Shown piece after piece: positions 25,494 through 33,964 of a DNA stretch of 58,062 bases. This DNA comes from DASRCB01 sp035653295 (GTDB taxonomy: Bacteria; Acidobacteriota; Terriglobia; Bryobacterales; Bryobacteraceae): positions 1-58,062 of the forward strand of contig DASRCB010000417.1 in the NCBI GenBank assembly GCA_035653295.1, read 5' to 3'. The position numbers and the translations under genes were made by a program. Position 1 is the stretch's first letter. Every line of letters begins with the position of its first letter. A model generated the notes under the pieces. That model worked only from the letters and a program-made list of their open reading frames with translations, made no database searches and was not told the origin of the DNA.

Positions 25494-25528
25494 AAAAAAA
25501 GTGGCCCGGCGGTTCGCACGTCGGGCCA
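25494..25528 (-). terminator. Terminator-like hairpin in the leader of the second PEP-CTERM gene
   Basis: Read on the minus strand, a stem of TGGCCCG and CGGGCCA (25528-25522 and 25508-25502) closes a 13-base interior and is followed directly by seven T residues (25500-25494). It lies about 45 bases before the PEP-CTERM start codon. It could end a short upstream transcript or act as an attenuator in the gene's own leader. The remaining 25529-25686 stretch shows GC-rich inverted pieces but no riboswitch that I recognise. Confidence 0.5.
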
Positions 25529-25686
25529 TTCCAATGCAGGCTCACTGACTGCCCCGTGGGGGAACTATGCGAGGAGTTCGCGTGCAGCTTCGGGGCCAAC
25601 GCGCGCCCCGAATCGCGCCCGATACTTGCCGCCATCCCGATGCGCCGCGCTCGTTCATTCCTACACTGCCCACGAATTTTTCCCGA

Positions 25687-25714
25687 CTCACCTACTTACT
25701 TACGGTGAGGTAAG
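25687..25714 (+). promoter_or_regulatory. Two mutually exclusive hairpins before tgt
   Basis: CTCACC (25687-25692) can pair with GGTGAG (25704-25709), or CTTAC (25699-25703) can pair with GTAAG (25710-25714) using GGTGAG as the loop. The two folds cannot form together. They lie about 33 bases before the tgt start. They do not match a preQ1 riboswitch as I know it. Confidence 0.3.
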
Positions 25715-25746
25715 CTCGGCAGCCCCGGTGTGCAAGGATGAGAGCG

Positions 25747-26862
25747 ATGCGCTTCGAGATCGTGGCCGAGTGTCCCGCCACCGGCGCACGCGCGGGCCTG
25801 CTGCACACCGCGCACGGCATCGTCGAAACGCCCGTATTCATGCCCGTCGGCACGCAGGCGACGGTCAAGGGCCTCATGCCGCGGGACCTCGCCGAAGACC
25901 TCGACGCCCGCATCATCCTGGCCAACACGTACCACCTGTACCTCCGGCCCGGTCACGAACTCATCCGCCAGATGGGCGGTCTCCACCGGTTCATGGCCTG
26001 GGACCGCGCCATTCTCACTGACTCCGGCGGCTTCCAGGTTTTCAGCCTCAGCGACTTGCGGAACATCACCGAGGAAGGCGTGCTGTTCCGCTCGCATCTG
26101 AACGGCGATCCGCATATGTTCACGCCGGAAAGTACCGTGGACGTACAACTGGCATTCGGATCGGACATCGCCATGGTGCTGGACGAGTGTCCCGCCTGGC
26201 CGGCGGAGCGGGACCTCGCCGCCGACGCCATGCGGCGCACCGTGCGCTGGGCCCGAGCCGCGTTTGCGCATTACCGGCGAGCCGGTGTCGAGAGCACCGC
26301 TCTGTTCCCGATCGTCCAGGGCTCCTTGTACAAAGACCTTCGCGCCGAATGCGCCACTAGCGTGCGCGAGCTGGATGCCGACGGGTATGCCATCGGCGGC
26401 CTCTCGGTCGGCGAGCCGCGGAACCTGTCGCTGGACATCGCGGCTTTCACGGCGCCCCTGCTGCCGCGCGACAAGCCCCGGTACGTCATGGGCGTGGGCA
26501 TGCCGGAGGAACTCCCCGAATACGTGGCCCGCGGCGTGGACATGATGGACTGCGTCCTGCCTTCGCGCAACGCCCGCAACGGGTACCTCTTTACGTCGGA
26601 GGGAAAGGTCGTTATCAAGCAGGCCCGCTACCGCGACGACCCCGGCCCTGTGGATTCGGCCTGCGCCTGCTACACCTGCCGTACCTTCTCCCGCGCCTAC
26701 CTGCGCCATCTGTTCCGGGCCGGCGAAATCCTGTACTCCACCCTCGCCACGCTCCATAACGTTCGGTACTACCTTGACACCATGCGCCAAATCAGGCAGG
26801 CTATTCTGTTTGGAAGACTTCCCGCCCTCCTGGAGGAAGTCCGCTCGGCCACGGTAGAATAG
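25747..26862 (+). CDS. tgt: Queuine/preQ1 tRNA-guanine transglycosylase
   Basis: The 371-residue TIM-barrel enzyme exchanges guanine 34 for preQ1 in tRNAs with GUN anticodons, a step of queuosine synthesis. Visible signatures are PVFMPVGTQATVKGL, ILANTYHLYLRPG, the general base region LTDSGGFQVFSL, the nucleophile region DMMDCVLPSRNARNG and the zinc site CACYTCRTFSRAYLRHLF (three Cys and a later His). I prefer ATG 25747 with AAGGA nine bases upstream; ATG 25738 is in frame and would add three residues. The association with yajC and secDF downstream is the widespread tgt-yajC-secD-secF order. Confidence 0.97.
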   Translation: MRFEIVAECPATGARAGLLHTAHGIVETPVFMPVGTQATVKGLMPRDLAEDLDARIILANTYHLYLRPGHELIRQMGGLHRFMAWDRAILTDSGGFQVFSLSDLRNITEEGVLFRSHLNGDPHMFTPESTVDVQLAFGSDIAMVLDECPAWPAERDLAADAMRRTVRWARAAFAHYRRAGVESTALFPIVQGSLYKDLRAECATSVRELDADGYAIGGLSVGEPRNLSLDIAAFTAPLLPRDKPRYVMGVGMPEELPEYVARGVDMMDCVLPSRNARNGYLFTSEGKVVIKQARYRDDPGPVDSACACYTCRTFSRAYLRHLFRAGEILYSTLATLHNVRYYLDTMRQIRQAILFGRLPALLEEVRSATVE

Positions 26863-26880
26863 GGGAAAGACTGTCTTCCC
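26863..26880 (+). terminator. Small hairpin after tgt
   Basis: GGGAAAGA and TCTTCCC pair with one bulged A around a CTG loop directly after the tgt stop, but only a weak T-rich tail follows. It may attenuate transcription into yajC. I see no gene or other clear signal in the rest of 26881-27040. Confidence 0.3.
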
Positions 26881-27040
26881 TGAAGTATTTCCTTAGCCAG
26901 CGCTTTCCTCACCCAGAAAGGACATCCGGCGACTCAGGGATGCGATTTCACGGCAAATGGCGTCTGAGGTCCGAAACGCGCCCGCCTGCCAGCGGCGCGC
27001 ATGAGGCCATTGCAGTCATTGCGCGGAGCCTGACACGAAC

Positions 27041-27358
27041 ATGACTCTCTTCTCTCTGCTCCTCCAGGGAACCCCCGCGGCCAACCCCATTCTGGGCTTT
27101 CTGCCGCTGCTGCTCATCATCGTCATCTTCTACCTGCTGGTGTTCATGCCCATGCAGCGCCAGCGGAAGAAGACCCAGCAGATGATTGCCAACCTTCAGA
27201 ACGGCAACACGGTACTGACCTCGGGCGGCATTGTGGGGACCATCGTGAGCGTGAATAATGATGATACGCTGATACTTCGCGTCAGACCGGATAACATCAA
27301 GCTGCAGGTCAGCCGGGCGTCCGTAACCGGGCTGGTGCAGGAGGAAAAGAAGGCGTAA
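27041..27358 (+). CDS. yajC: Preprotein translocase accessory subunit YajC
   Basis: The 105-residue protein has one N-terminal membrane helix (ILGFLPLLLIIVIFYLLVFMP, about residues 17-37), then the YajC cytoplasmic domain with QRQRKKTQQMIANLQNGNTV and LTSGGIVGTIVSV. YajC joins SecD and SecF in the holo-translocon and helps protein export. The ribosome binding site is poor: GGAG is about 20 bases before the ATG. It is followed by secD after 52 bases in the common order. Confidence 0.95.
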   Translation: MTLFSLLLQGTPAANPILGFLPLLLIIVIFYLLVFMPMQRQRKKTQQMIANLQNGNTVLTSGGIVGTIVSVNNDDTLILRVRPDNIKLQVSRASVTGLVQEEKKA

Positions 27359-27410
27359 CCGCGCTCCGGCGCGAATACCGGCCCTCACGGCCGAAAACGA
27401 ACGAGCACGC

Positions 27411-29027
27411 ATGAATCGGAATTTCAAACTGAAGACCGGGATCATCATCGCGGTGATCCTTATTTGCGTTTACGGGATCATCGGCATCCCCAAATCCAAA
27501 GCCGAACTGGTCGACAACTGGAAGCACAACATCCACCTCGGTCTGGACCTTAAGGGCGGCAGCCATCTGGTCTACCAGGTTCAGCTTCAGGACGCCTTCA
27601 TGGCCGCCGCTGACACCATCATCGAGGGCCTCAAGGACGACCTCGCCAAGGCGGGTATCACCTACAACGCGATGACTCGCAACGACCTGACCAGCATCGA
27701 CCAGTGCAACAACATCCAGATCAGCATCACCGGCGTTCCGGTGGACAAGAGCAGCGCCTTCCGGTCGCTGGTTGCTCAGCGCTTCCCGGAATGGACCCTC
27801 ACGCCGGTAAACTCAACCGACTACCGGATGAACATCACGCCCACGGCGGCGCTGAAGCTGAAGCAGGACACCATTACCCAGACCATCCATACCATCGAGC
27901 GTAAGATCAACGGTCTGGGGCTGGCTGAATCATCGGTACAGCAGCGCGGGCGTGCGGAGGCGGAAGCCGAGATCCTGATCTCGCTGCCCGGCATCGACGA
28001 CCCGGCGCGCATCCGGGCCCTCCTGCAGGAGCAGGCCAGCCTGGAGCTGTATGAAGTGAAGGACGGTCCGTTTGCCACCCGTGAAGATGCGCTGGCCAAG
28101 CACGGCGGAATCATGCCGCTGAATACGCGCCTTGTTCCCGCGGCTGCCACCGGGGTCACTCAGGGTGAGGGATACTACCTTCTGGCCCGCAGCCCGGTAA
28201 TCCGCGGCGCCGACATCCGCGACGCGCACGCCAGCCAGGGACAGGTAGGGGCCTGGGTGACCGACTTCGTGCTCACCCAGGACGCGGCCCGCAAGTTCGA
28301 GCGCTTCACCGAGGCCAACATCGGAAACCGCCTGGCTATCGTGCTGGACGGCAAAGTGATCGAGGCGCCAGTGGTGCACAGCAAGATCAGCGATACCGGC
28401 CAGATTGAAGGCGCGGCGAATGAACAGGCCGCCGCCGACCTGGCGCTGAATCTGCGCGCGGGGTCGTTGCCCGCCCGGCTCCAGCAGGAAGAAGAACGGA
28501 CCGTTGGTCCATCCCTCGGCGCCGACTCCATCCGGGATGGCATCTACGCGGGTCTCGCCGGTGTGATCGCGGTGGTGATCTGTATGCTGGTCTATTATCG
28601 CGGCGCCGGAATCAACGCCACCCTGGCGCTGATCCTCAATGCCCTGATCCTGATCGCGGCGCTGGCTTACTTTGACGCCACGCTGACCCTGCCGGGCATC
28701 GCCGGTATCATTCTGACAATCGGTATGGCGGTAGACAGTAACGTCCTGATCTTCGAGCGCATCCGCGAGGAACTGCGCAACGGGAAGGGCGTTGCCGCGG
28801 CCGTCGATACCGGTTTCGGGAAGGCCTTTCTGACCATCATCGACACGCATGTCACCACCATCGTGTCCTGCGCCTTCCTGTTCCTGTTCGGCACCGGCCC
28901 TGTGAAGGGCTTCGCCGTGACCCTTGTCATCGGTCTGTTCGCGAACGTGTTTACGGCGGTTTTCGTGTCGAGGGTCATCTTCGACTGGGAGCTGTCGCGC
29001 CGTCGCGTCGCGCAGTTGAGTATCTGA
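27411..29027 (+). CDS. secD: Protein translocase subunit SecD
   Basis: The 538-residue inner-membrane protein has an N-terminal helix (KTGIIIAVILICVYGIIGIP), the SecD motif HLGLDLKGGSHLVYQV and a large periplasmic P1 region. The RND-type membrane domain then follows (YAGLAGVIAVVICMLVYYRG, LTLPGIAGIILTIGMAVDSNVLIFERIREEL, VTTIVSCAFLFLFGTGPVKGFAVTL). SecDF uses the proton gradient to pull preproteins out of SecYEG. Export demand in this window is visible in many secreted, PEP-CTERM and Tat proteins. AACGAACGAGCACGC precedes the ATG without a strong Shine-Dalgarno motif. Confidence 0.96.
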   Translation: MNRNFKLKTGIIIAVILICVYGIIGIPKSKAELVDNWKHNIHLGLDLKGGSHLVYQVQLQDAFMAAADTIIEGLKDDLAKAGITYNAMTRNDLTSIDQCNNIQISITGVPVDKSSAFRSLVAQRFPEWTLTPVNSTDYRMNITPTAALKLKQDTITQTIHTIERKINGLGLAESSVQQRGRAEAEAEILISLPGIDDPARIRALLQEQASLELYEVKDGPFATREDALAKHGGIMPLNTRLVPAAATGVTQGEGYYLLARSPVIRGADIRDAHASQGQVGAWVTDFVLTQDAARKFERFTEANIGNRLAIVLDGKVIEAPVVHSKISDTGQIEGAANEQAAADLALNLRAGSLPARLQQEEERTVGPSLGADSIRDGIYAGLAGVIAVVICMLVYYRGAGINATLALILNALILIAALAYFDATLTLPGIAGIILTIGMAVDSNVLIFERIREELRNGKGVAAAVDTGFGKAFLTIIDTHVTTIVSCAFLFLFGTGPVKGFAVTLVIGLFANVFTAVFVSRVIFDWELSRRRVAQLSI

Positions 29028-29177
29028 GACGGAAGCCGGATGAATCCGGCGCGCGCTGCCGGGTGCTCCCGTATCGGCGGCGCGCTGAGGAGGCCCGAAG
29101 GCCCACGTTTTTGGCTGGGACGGGAACAAAAGTTAACGGCTGGTGTCTAAACGACATAAAGCCGGCTTGAGACTGGC
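29028..29177 (+). other. secD-secF spacer with small hairpins
   Basis: The 150-base spacer is long for secD-secF. It contains GCCGGA-TGAA-TCCGGC and a short GGCC-CGAA-GGCC stem (29092-29103) followed by CACGTTTTT. The second could weakly terminate transcription and lower secF expression relative to secD. No reading frame here looks real. Confidence 0.3.
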
Positions 29178-30422
29178 ATGGAATTATTCAAGAACACGAA
29201 TTTCGACTTCCTGGGGAAGAAGTGGCCCTTCATCATCCTGTCCCTGATCCTGACCGCCGCCGGGCTTGTCAGCCTGGTCCTGAAGGGCGGCCCCCGTTAC
29301 GGCATCGATTTCCGCGGGGGCGCGGATATGTACGTTCGCTTCGCCTACAAGCCGCCGGTGGAGAAGATCCGTTCGGTACTAGACAAGGAAAAGCTGGCTG
29401 TGGACGTGACTGAGGTAACCAGTGGTGGCGCCGGGAACCAAAATGAGGTTATCATCGGCACCGGTGTCAAAAATGATCAGGCGCTGAATCAGGCGCGCGC
29501 CACTATGACCCAGACGCTGGAAGCGACTTTCGGGGCGGGAGCGAACGGCCGGCTTGACCTGAACAATACGGGCGCCGCCTCGCTGGCCGACCGGCTGCGC
29601 GATCCGCTGCAGCAGGCCAACGTCGCTTTGTCCGAGGAGCAGCTCCAGAACCTGGCCAAAACGATCACCACCTTCCGCGACACGCCGCCGCGTTCCGGCC
29701 TGATCAGCGATTACAACCAGCTCGCGTCGCTCCCCGGCGTGACCCCGCAGGTGCTGAATGTGCTGCGCGCGCAAACATTCCTCGCGCCCTTCACCATCCG
29801 CGATACCGAGGTAGTGGGACCCAAGATCGGGCAGGACCTGTGGCACCAGGCAATTCTTGCCGTCCTCTACGCGCTCGGCGGAATGCTGGTCTACATCGCC
29901 TTCCGGTTTGAGTGGATTTATGGCGTCGCCGCCGTTATCGCCGTCTTCCACGACACCATCATCACCATCGGGCTGTTCTCGATATTCAATAAAGAGATTT
30001 CGCTGACCGTGGTCGCCGCGCTGCTGACCCTGGTCGGCTATTCCATGAACGACACCATCGTGGTGTTCGACCGCATCCGCGAGAACCTGAAGATTCTCCG
30101 CCGCGAGCCGCTGGAATCGCTGATTAACAAGAGCGTAAACCAGACCCTGAGCCGAACCGTCTTAACATCAGGTCTCACGCTTCTGACGGCGCTTTCGCTG
30201 TTGTTGTTTGGCGGCGCGGTGCTCAACGGGTTCTCCTTCGCGCTGGTCTGCGGCATCATCGTAGGCACATATTCGTCGATCTTCATCGCCAGTCCCATCC
30301 TGATCTTCTGGCAGAACTTCCTGGAAGGCCGCAAGAAGGGCAGGAGTACCGGGACCGCGGCGGCGCCGGCGCCGGCCCGGCGTGACACCGTAGCAGGAAG
30401 GAGTCCGGCAAAGGTCAAGTAG
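29178..30422 (+). CDS. secF: Protein translocase subunit SecF
   Basis: The 414-residue protein has the SecF arrangement: an N-terminal helix (WPFIILSLILTAAGLVSLVL), the motif GPRYGIDFRGGADMYV, a periplasmic domain longer than usual, and a C-terminal five-helix membrane domain with LGGMLVYIAFRFEWIYGVAA, AVFHDTIITIGLFSIF, VGYSMNDTIVVFDRIRENL and LTLLTALSLLLFGGAVLNGF. E. coli SecF has about 323 residues; the extra length sits in the periplasmic part (residues of about 90-210) and a Lys/Ala/Pro-rich tail. It partners with SecD. The ribosome binding site is weak. Confidence 0.96.
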   Translation: MELFKNTNFDFLGKKWPFIILSLILTAAGLVSLVLKGGPRYGIDFRGGADMYVRFAYKPPVEKIRSVLDKEKLAVDVTEVTSGGAGNQNEVIIGTGVKNDQALNQARATMTQTLEATFGAGANGRLDLNNTGAASLADRLRDPLQQANVALSEEQLQNLAKTITTFRDTPPRSGLISDYNQLASLPGVTPQVLNVLRAQTFLAPFTIRDTEVVGPKIGQDLWHQAILAVLYALGGMLVYIAFRFEWIYGVAAVIAVFHDTIITIGLFSIFNKEISLTVVAALLTLVGYSMNDTIVVFDRIRENLKILRREPLESLINKSVNQTLSRTVLTSGLTLLTALSLLLFGGAVLNGFSFALVCGIIVGTYSSIFIASPILIFWQNFLEGRKKGRSTGTAAAPAPARRDTVAGRSPAKVK

Positions 30423-30480
30423 AAGGTTGGTGGCGCCTCGGTTGCCGCCATTTCACGTCGAGGGAAAGGGTGAACCGACC

Positions 30481-31224
30481 ATGTTCGAACAGACTTTCGT
30501 AGAGGGGACCGGGAAGACCAGAAAGGGATCGGCGGTAATTCTGTCGTTCCTCTTCCAGCTTCTGGGAATCGCCGTTCTGGTGATCATCCCCCTGATTTAT
30601 ACCGATACGCTGCCGCGCGCGCAGCTGACCAGTTTCCTGACTGCGCCTCCGCCGCCGCCTCCTCCGCCCCCTCCGCCGGCTGCGGCCCCGCCCAAGGTGG
30701 TGAAGGTTGCTCCGCGCCAGTTCGACGCCGGCAAACTGATGGCGCCCAAGACCATTCCCAAAAACGTCGCCATGATTAAGGAAGAGGAGTTGCCTCCTCC
30801 CAGCGCCGGCGTGGGCGTTCCCGGTGGCGTTCCCGGCGGCGTCTCGGGTGGCGTTGTTGGCGGTATCGTCGGATCGGTGCCCACTGCGGCGCCTCCGCCT
30901 CCTCCGCCTCCGCCGGAGAAGCCCAAAACCCCGCAGCGCATCCGCGTCGGCGGCAATGTGCAGGCGGCCAACCTGATCCGCAAGGTCATGCCCGTCTACC
31001 CGCCGCTCGCCAAGCAGGCGCGCATCCAGGGTACGGTCCGCTTCACGGCCATCATCGGTAAGGACGGCACCATTCAGAACCTGCAGCTGGTCAGCGGCCA
31101 CCCGCTTCTGGTGGAAGCCGCGCGCCAGGCCGTGTCGCAGTGGGTCTATAAGCCCACCATGCTGAACGGTGAGCCGGTCGAAGTGGTGACCCAGATCGAC
31201 GTGAATTTCAGTCTCAGCTCGTAA
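30481..31224 (+). CDS. tonB: TonB-like energy transducer
   Basis: The 247-residue protein has a short cytoplasmic N-terminus, one membrane helix (AVILSFLFQLLGIAVLVIIPLIY), an 11-proline run, a Gly/Val-rich linker (GVPGGVPGGVSGGVVGGIVG), a second run of eight prolines and a C-terminal TonB domain (LIRKVMPVYPPLAKQARIQGTVRFTAII-like, ending in WVYKPTMLNGEPVEVVTQIDVNF). It should carry proton-motive energy from ExbBD to outer-membrane receptors. AAAGGGTGA precedes the ATG at 30481. It heads the tonB-exbB-exbD-exbD-TPR operon. Confidence 0.93.
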   Translation: MFEQTFVEGTGKTRKGSAVILSFLFQLLGIAVLVIIPLIYTDTLPRAQLTSFLTAPPPPPPPPPPPAAAPPKVVKVAPRQFDAGKLMAPKTIPKNVAMIKEEELPPPSAGVGVPGGVPGGVSGGVVGGIVGSVPTAAPPPPPPPPEKPKTPQRIRVGGNVQAANLIRKVMPVYPPLAKQARIQGTVRFTAIIGKDGTIQNLQLVSGHPLLVEAARQAVSQWVYKPTMLNGEPVEVVTQIDVNFSLSS

Positions 31225-31276
31225 GTAAAAAATGAACGATAGTCGTTAAATTCAACTCGCCAGGAGAAAACGCAAA

Positions 31277-32023
31277 ATGCTGCTTCAATTGCATGTCTGG
31301 GCGCTGATGCTTCTTCAGGAAGCTGGCGCCGCACCCGTGAGTTTCGACCCGCGCTCCATGTGGAATCAGATGGGCTGGCTGGCCCGCTCGGTAGTTATCG
31401 TGCTGTTCCTGATGTCCGCGTGGTCCATCGGCGTCATGATCGATCGTCTGATCGCCTACAACGCCGCCCGCAAACAGTCCCGCGCCTTTGCTCCCGCGGT
31501 AGCCGGCGCGCTGCGCGAAGGCAAGCTGGACGAGGCCATCAAAATCGCCGACCGCTACAACAAGAGCCACCTGGCCAAGGTCGTTGTCGCCGGTCTGCAG
31601 GAGTTCCGCGCTCATCAGCTCAGCTCGGAGATTCCGGGCGAAGATATCGAAGCCTCGCGCCGTGCTCTGGAACGCGCCGAGGCCATTGTCCACGCCGAAA
31701 TGAAGCGCGGCGTCAGCAGCCTCGCCACCATCGGCTCCACCGGACCTTTCGTCGGTCTGTTCGGAACGGTGGTCGGCATCATCCACGCGTTCACCGGTAT
31801 TTCGACTGAAAAGTCCACCGGTCTGGGCGCTGTCGCCGGCGGTATTTCCGAAGCGCTGGTCACCACCGCTATCGGTCTGTTCGTGGCCATCCCCGCGGTC
31901 TGGATGTACAACTACTTCACCAACCGCATCGAGGCCTTCGACGTGGAGATGGGCAACTCCAGTTCCGAGCTCATCGACTACTTCCTGAAGCGGTCTCAGG
32001 CCCGCACGGGAGCGACGAAGTAA
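31277..32023 (+). CDS. exbB: MotA/TolQ/ExbB proton-channel protein
   Basis: The 248-residue protein has three membrane helices: VVIVLFLMSAWSIGVMIDRL near residue 40, then a cytoplasmic loop, and the conserved pair LATIGSTGPFVGLFGTVVGIIHAF and GISEALVTTAIGLFVAIPAVWMYNYF. These carry the ExbB/TolQ family motifs. It forms the pentameric stator channel that works with ExbD and TonB. GGAG lies ten bases before the ATG. It is 52 bases after tonB; a strong palindromic hairpin lies between it and the first exbD. Confidence 0.95.
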   Translation: MLLQLHVWALMLLQEAGAAPVSFDPRSMWNQMGWLARSVVIVLFLMSAWSIGVMIDRLIAYNAARKQSRAFAPAVAGALREGKLDEAIKIADRYNKSHLAKVVVAGLQEFRAHQLSSEIPGEDIEASRRALERAEAIVHAEMKRGVSSLATIGSTGPFVGLFGTVVGIIHAFTGISTEKSTGLGAVAGGISEALVTTAIGLFVAIPAVWMYNYFTNRIEAFDVEMGNSSSELIDYFLKRSQARTGATK

Positions 32024-32064
32024 AGGCTGCACCGGAAAGTCCTGCGCGCGAGTTGAATGGGGGC

Positions 32065-32088
32065 GGCGGGACGCCTCGGCGTCCCGCC
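32065..32088. repeat. Perfect GC-rich hairpin between exbB and exbD
   Basis: GGCGGGACGC (32065-32074) and GCGTCCCGCC (32079-32088) form a ten-base perfect stem with a CTCG loop. It lies in the 108-base gap of an operon whose other gaps are short. No T-run follows, so it is more likely an mRNA-stabilising or processing element, or a dispersed palindromic repeat, than a terminator. Confidence 0.6.
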
Positions 32089-32131
32089 AGCCTCCGAAAC
32101 CGACAACGGCAGGCAGATTCGGGAGAGAATC

Positions 32132-32590
<459 letters not shown>

Positions 32591-32611
32591 GCGGTACAGG
32601 AGAACGAAACT

Positions 32612-33037
32612 ATGGCAATGGCAATTGGCGGTCCCGGTGGGGCCAAGTCCGACATCAACGTAACTCCTCTCATTGACGTTCTGCTGGTGCTGCTGATCAT
32701 CTTCATGGTGATCACTCCCCTTACGCCGCACGGCCTGGACGCTCTGGCGCCGCAGCCGCCGACCGATAAGACGCCGCCGCCCCCCGATCAGGACCGCACC
32801 GTGGTCATCGTGATCGATAAGGACGGCAGCATGAAGCTCAACCAGGAGCCCATCGACATGGCCCGCCTCGGGCCGCGCCTCGAAGAAGTTTTCAAGACGC
32901 GCGCCGAGCGTGTCGTGTTCGTCAAGGGCGACCCCAATCTCGAATACCGTTCTGTCGCTCAGGCCATCGACGTGGCCCATGGAGCCGGTATCGACAAGGT
33001 CGGCCTGATGACTCCACAGGTCGAGGCCGGACACTGA
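32612..33037 (+). CDS. exbD: ExbD/TolR-family protein (second copy)
   Basis: The 141-residue protein has SDINVTPLIDVLLVLLIIFMV with the conserved Asp, a Pro-rich periplasmic linker (PQPPTDKTPPPPDQ) and the ExbD periplasmic domain (VVIVIDKDGSMKLNQEPIDM, ERVVFVKGDPNLEYRSVAQ). It is clearly a diverged paralogue of the previous gene, with a different linker. AGGAGAACGAAACT precedes the ATG. Two exbD genes in tandem are common in acidobacterial and myxobacterial TonB operons by my recollection. Confidence 0.93.
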   Translation: MAMAIGGPGGAKSDINVTPLIDVLLVLLIIFMVITPLTPHGLDALAPQPPTDKTPPPPDQDRTVVIVIDKDGSMKLNQEPIDMARLGPRLEEVFKTRAERVVFVKGDPNLEYRSVAQAIDVAHGAGIDKVGLMTPQVEAGH

Positions 33038-33046
33038 GGTGAGCCA

Positions 33047-33883
33047 ATGAGAAAACTACTCTGCGCCGCGGCCATCGCCGCTCTCGCGTTCGTCAGCACG
33101 GGCTGCAACAAGCTGAAGTCGCGCGATCAGCTCAACCAGGGCGTGCAGTCATTCAAGAACGCCAAGTACACCGACGCGGTGGAACATTTCAAGCAGGCCA
33201 TCGCGCTCGATCCCAGCAACCCCAATGGCCGGCTGTACCTGGCCGTGGCCTACATGGTGCAGTACATCCCCGGCGCGGAGTCTCCTGAAAATGTGAAGCT
33301 CGGGCAGGCGGCGCGCGATGAGTTTATGACCGTGCTGCGGGACAACCCGAAAGACAAGACGGCCATCGCTTACCTCGCCAGCCTGAACTTCCAGCAGGCC
33401 AGCGCCAGCCCCGACCTCGATACCAAGCTGAAGAAGCTGGACGAAGCCCGCGAATGGTACACCAAGCTGACCCAGGTGGATCCGAACGCGAAGGAAGCCT
33501 GGTACAGCCTGGGCGTTATCGACTGGCTGAAGTGGTATCCGAAGTGGCAGACCGCGCGCGCCAAACTGAACATGAAACCCGAAGATCCGGGGCCGATCAA
33601 GGATCCGAAGGTGCGGCAGGAGTTGAAGACGCAATACGGCGCTCTCATCGACGATGGTCTGGCGAATCTGCAGAAGGCCCTGAACATCGACCCGCAGTAC
33701 GACGATGCCATGGCTTACATGAACCTGCTGATCCGCGAGCGCGCCGACCTTTCCGATACGCCGCAGGGCTACAAGGCCGACGTTCAGACCGCCGACAACT
33801 GGGTGCAGAAGGCTCTCGAAGCCAAGCGCATCAAAGCCGCCAAGGCGGCCCAAACTGCGGGCCAGGTCACCGCGGAAAAATAG
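33047..33883 (+). CDS. TPR lipoprotein of the tonB-exbBD operon
   Basis: The 278-residue protein has a lipoprotein signal with lipobox VSTGC (Cys20) and TPR units (LNQGVQSFKNAKYTDAVEHF, LDPSNPNGRLYLAVAYMVQY, AKEAWYSLGVIDWLKWYPKW, DPQYDDAMAYMNLLIRERAD). It is anchored to a membrane, probably the outer one or facing the periplasm. It is ten bases after the second exbD, so it is almost certainly co-transcribed. It may link the Ton stator to a receptor or export partner. A hairpin follows it. Confidence 0.9.
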   Translation: MRKLLCAAAIAALAFVSTGCNKLKSRDQLNQGVQSFKNAKYTDAVEHFKQAIALDPSNPNGRLYLAVAYMVQYIPGAESPENVKLGQAARDEFMTVLRDNPKDKTAIAYLASLNFQQASASPDLDTKLKKLDEAREWYTKLTQVDPNAKEAWYSLGVIDWLKWYPKWQTARAKLNMKPEDPGPIKDPKVRQELKTQYGALIDDGLANLQKALNIDPQYDDAMAYMNLLIRERADLSDTPQGYKADVQTADNWVQKALEAKRIKAAKAAQTAGQVTAEK

Positions 33884-33911
33884 AACCTCCGTTTCTTCGA
33901 GGCAACCTTCG

Positions 33912-33947
33912 GCCGCCCGGCGCTCCCGCCCGGCGGCTGATTTGTTT
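33912..33947 (+). terminator. Terminator at the end of the tonB-exbBD-TPR operon
   Basis: An 11-base stem with one mismatch (33912-33922 and 33927-33937) and a CTCC loop is followed by TGATTTGTTT. It lies 28 bases after the TPR lipoprotein stop and before galT, which fits an intrinsic terminator. Confidence 0.65.
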
Positions 33948-33964
33948 GCGCGATCATCGAAGAG

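Noticed and set aside
25687..25746. A preQ1 riboswitch before tgt
   Set aside because: The spacing and sequence of a preQ1 aptamer (stem, A-rich tail and pseudoknot) are not present; only simple alternative stems can be seen.
32065..32088. Intrinsic terminator between exbB and exbD
   Set aside because: The stem is strong but no T-run follows and the downstream exbD has only a ribosome binding site, so full termination is unlikely.
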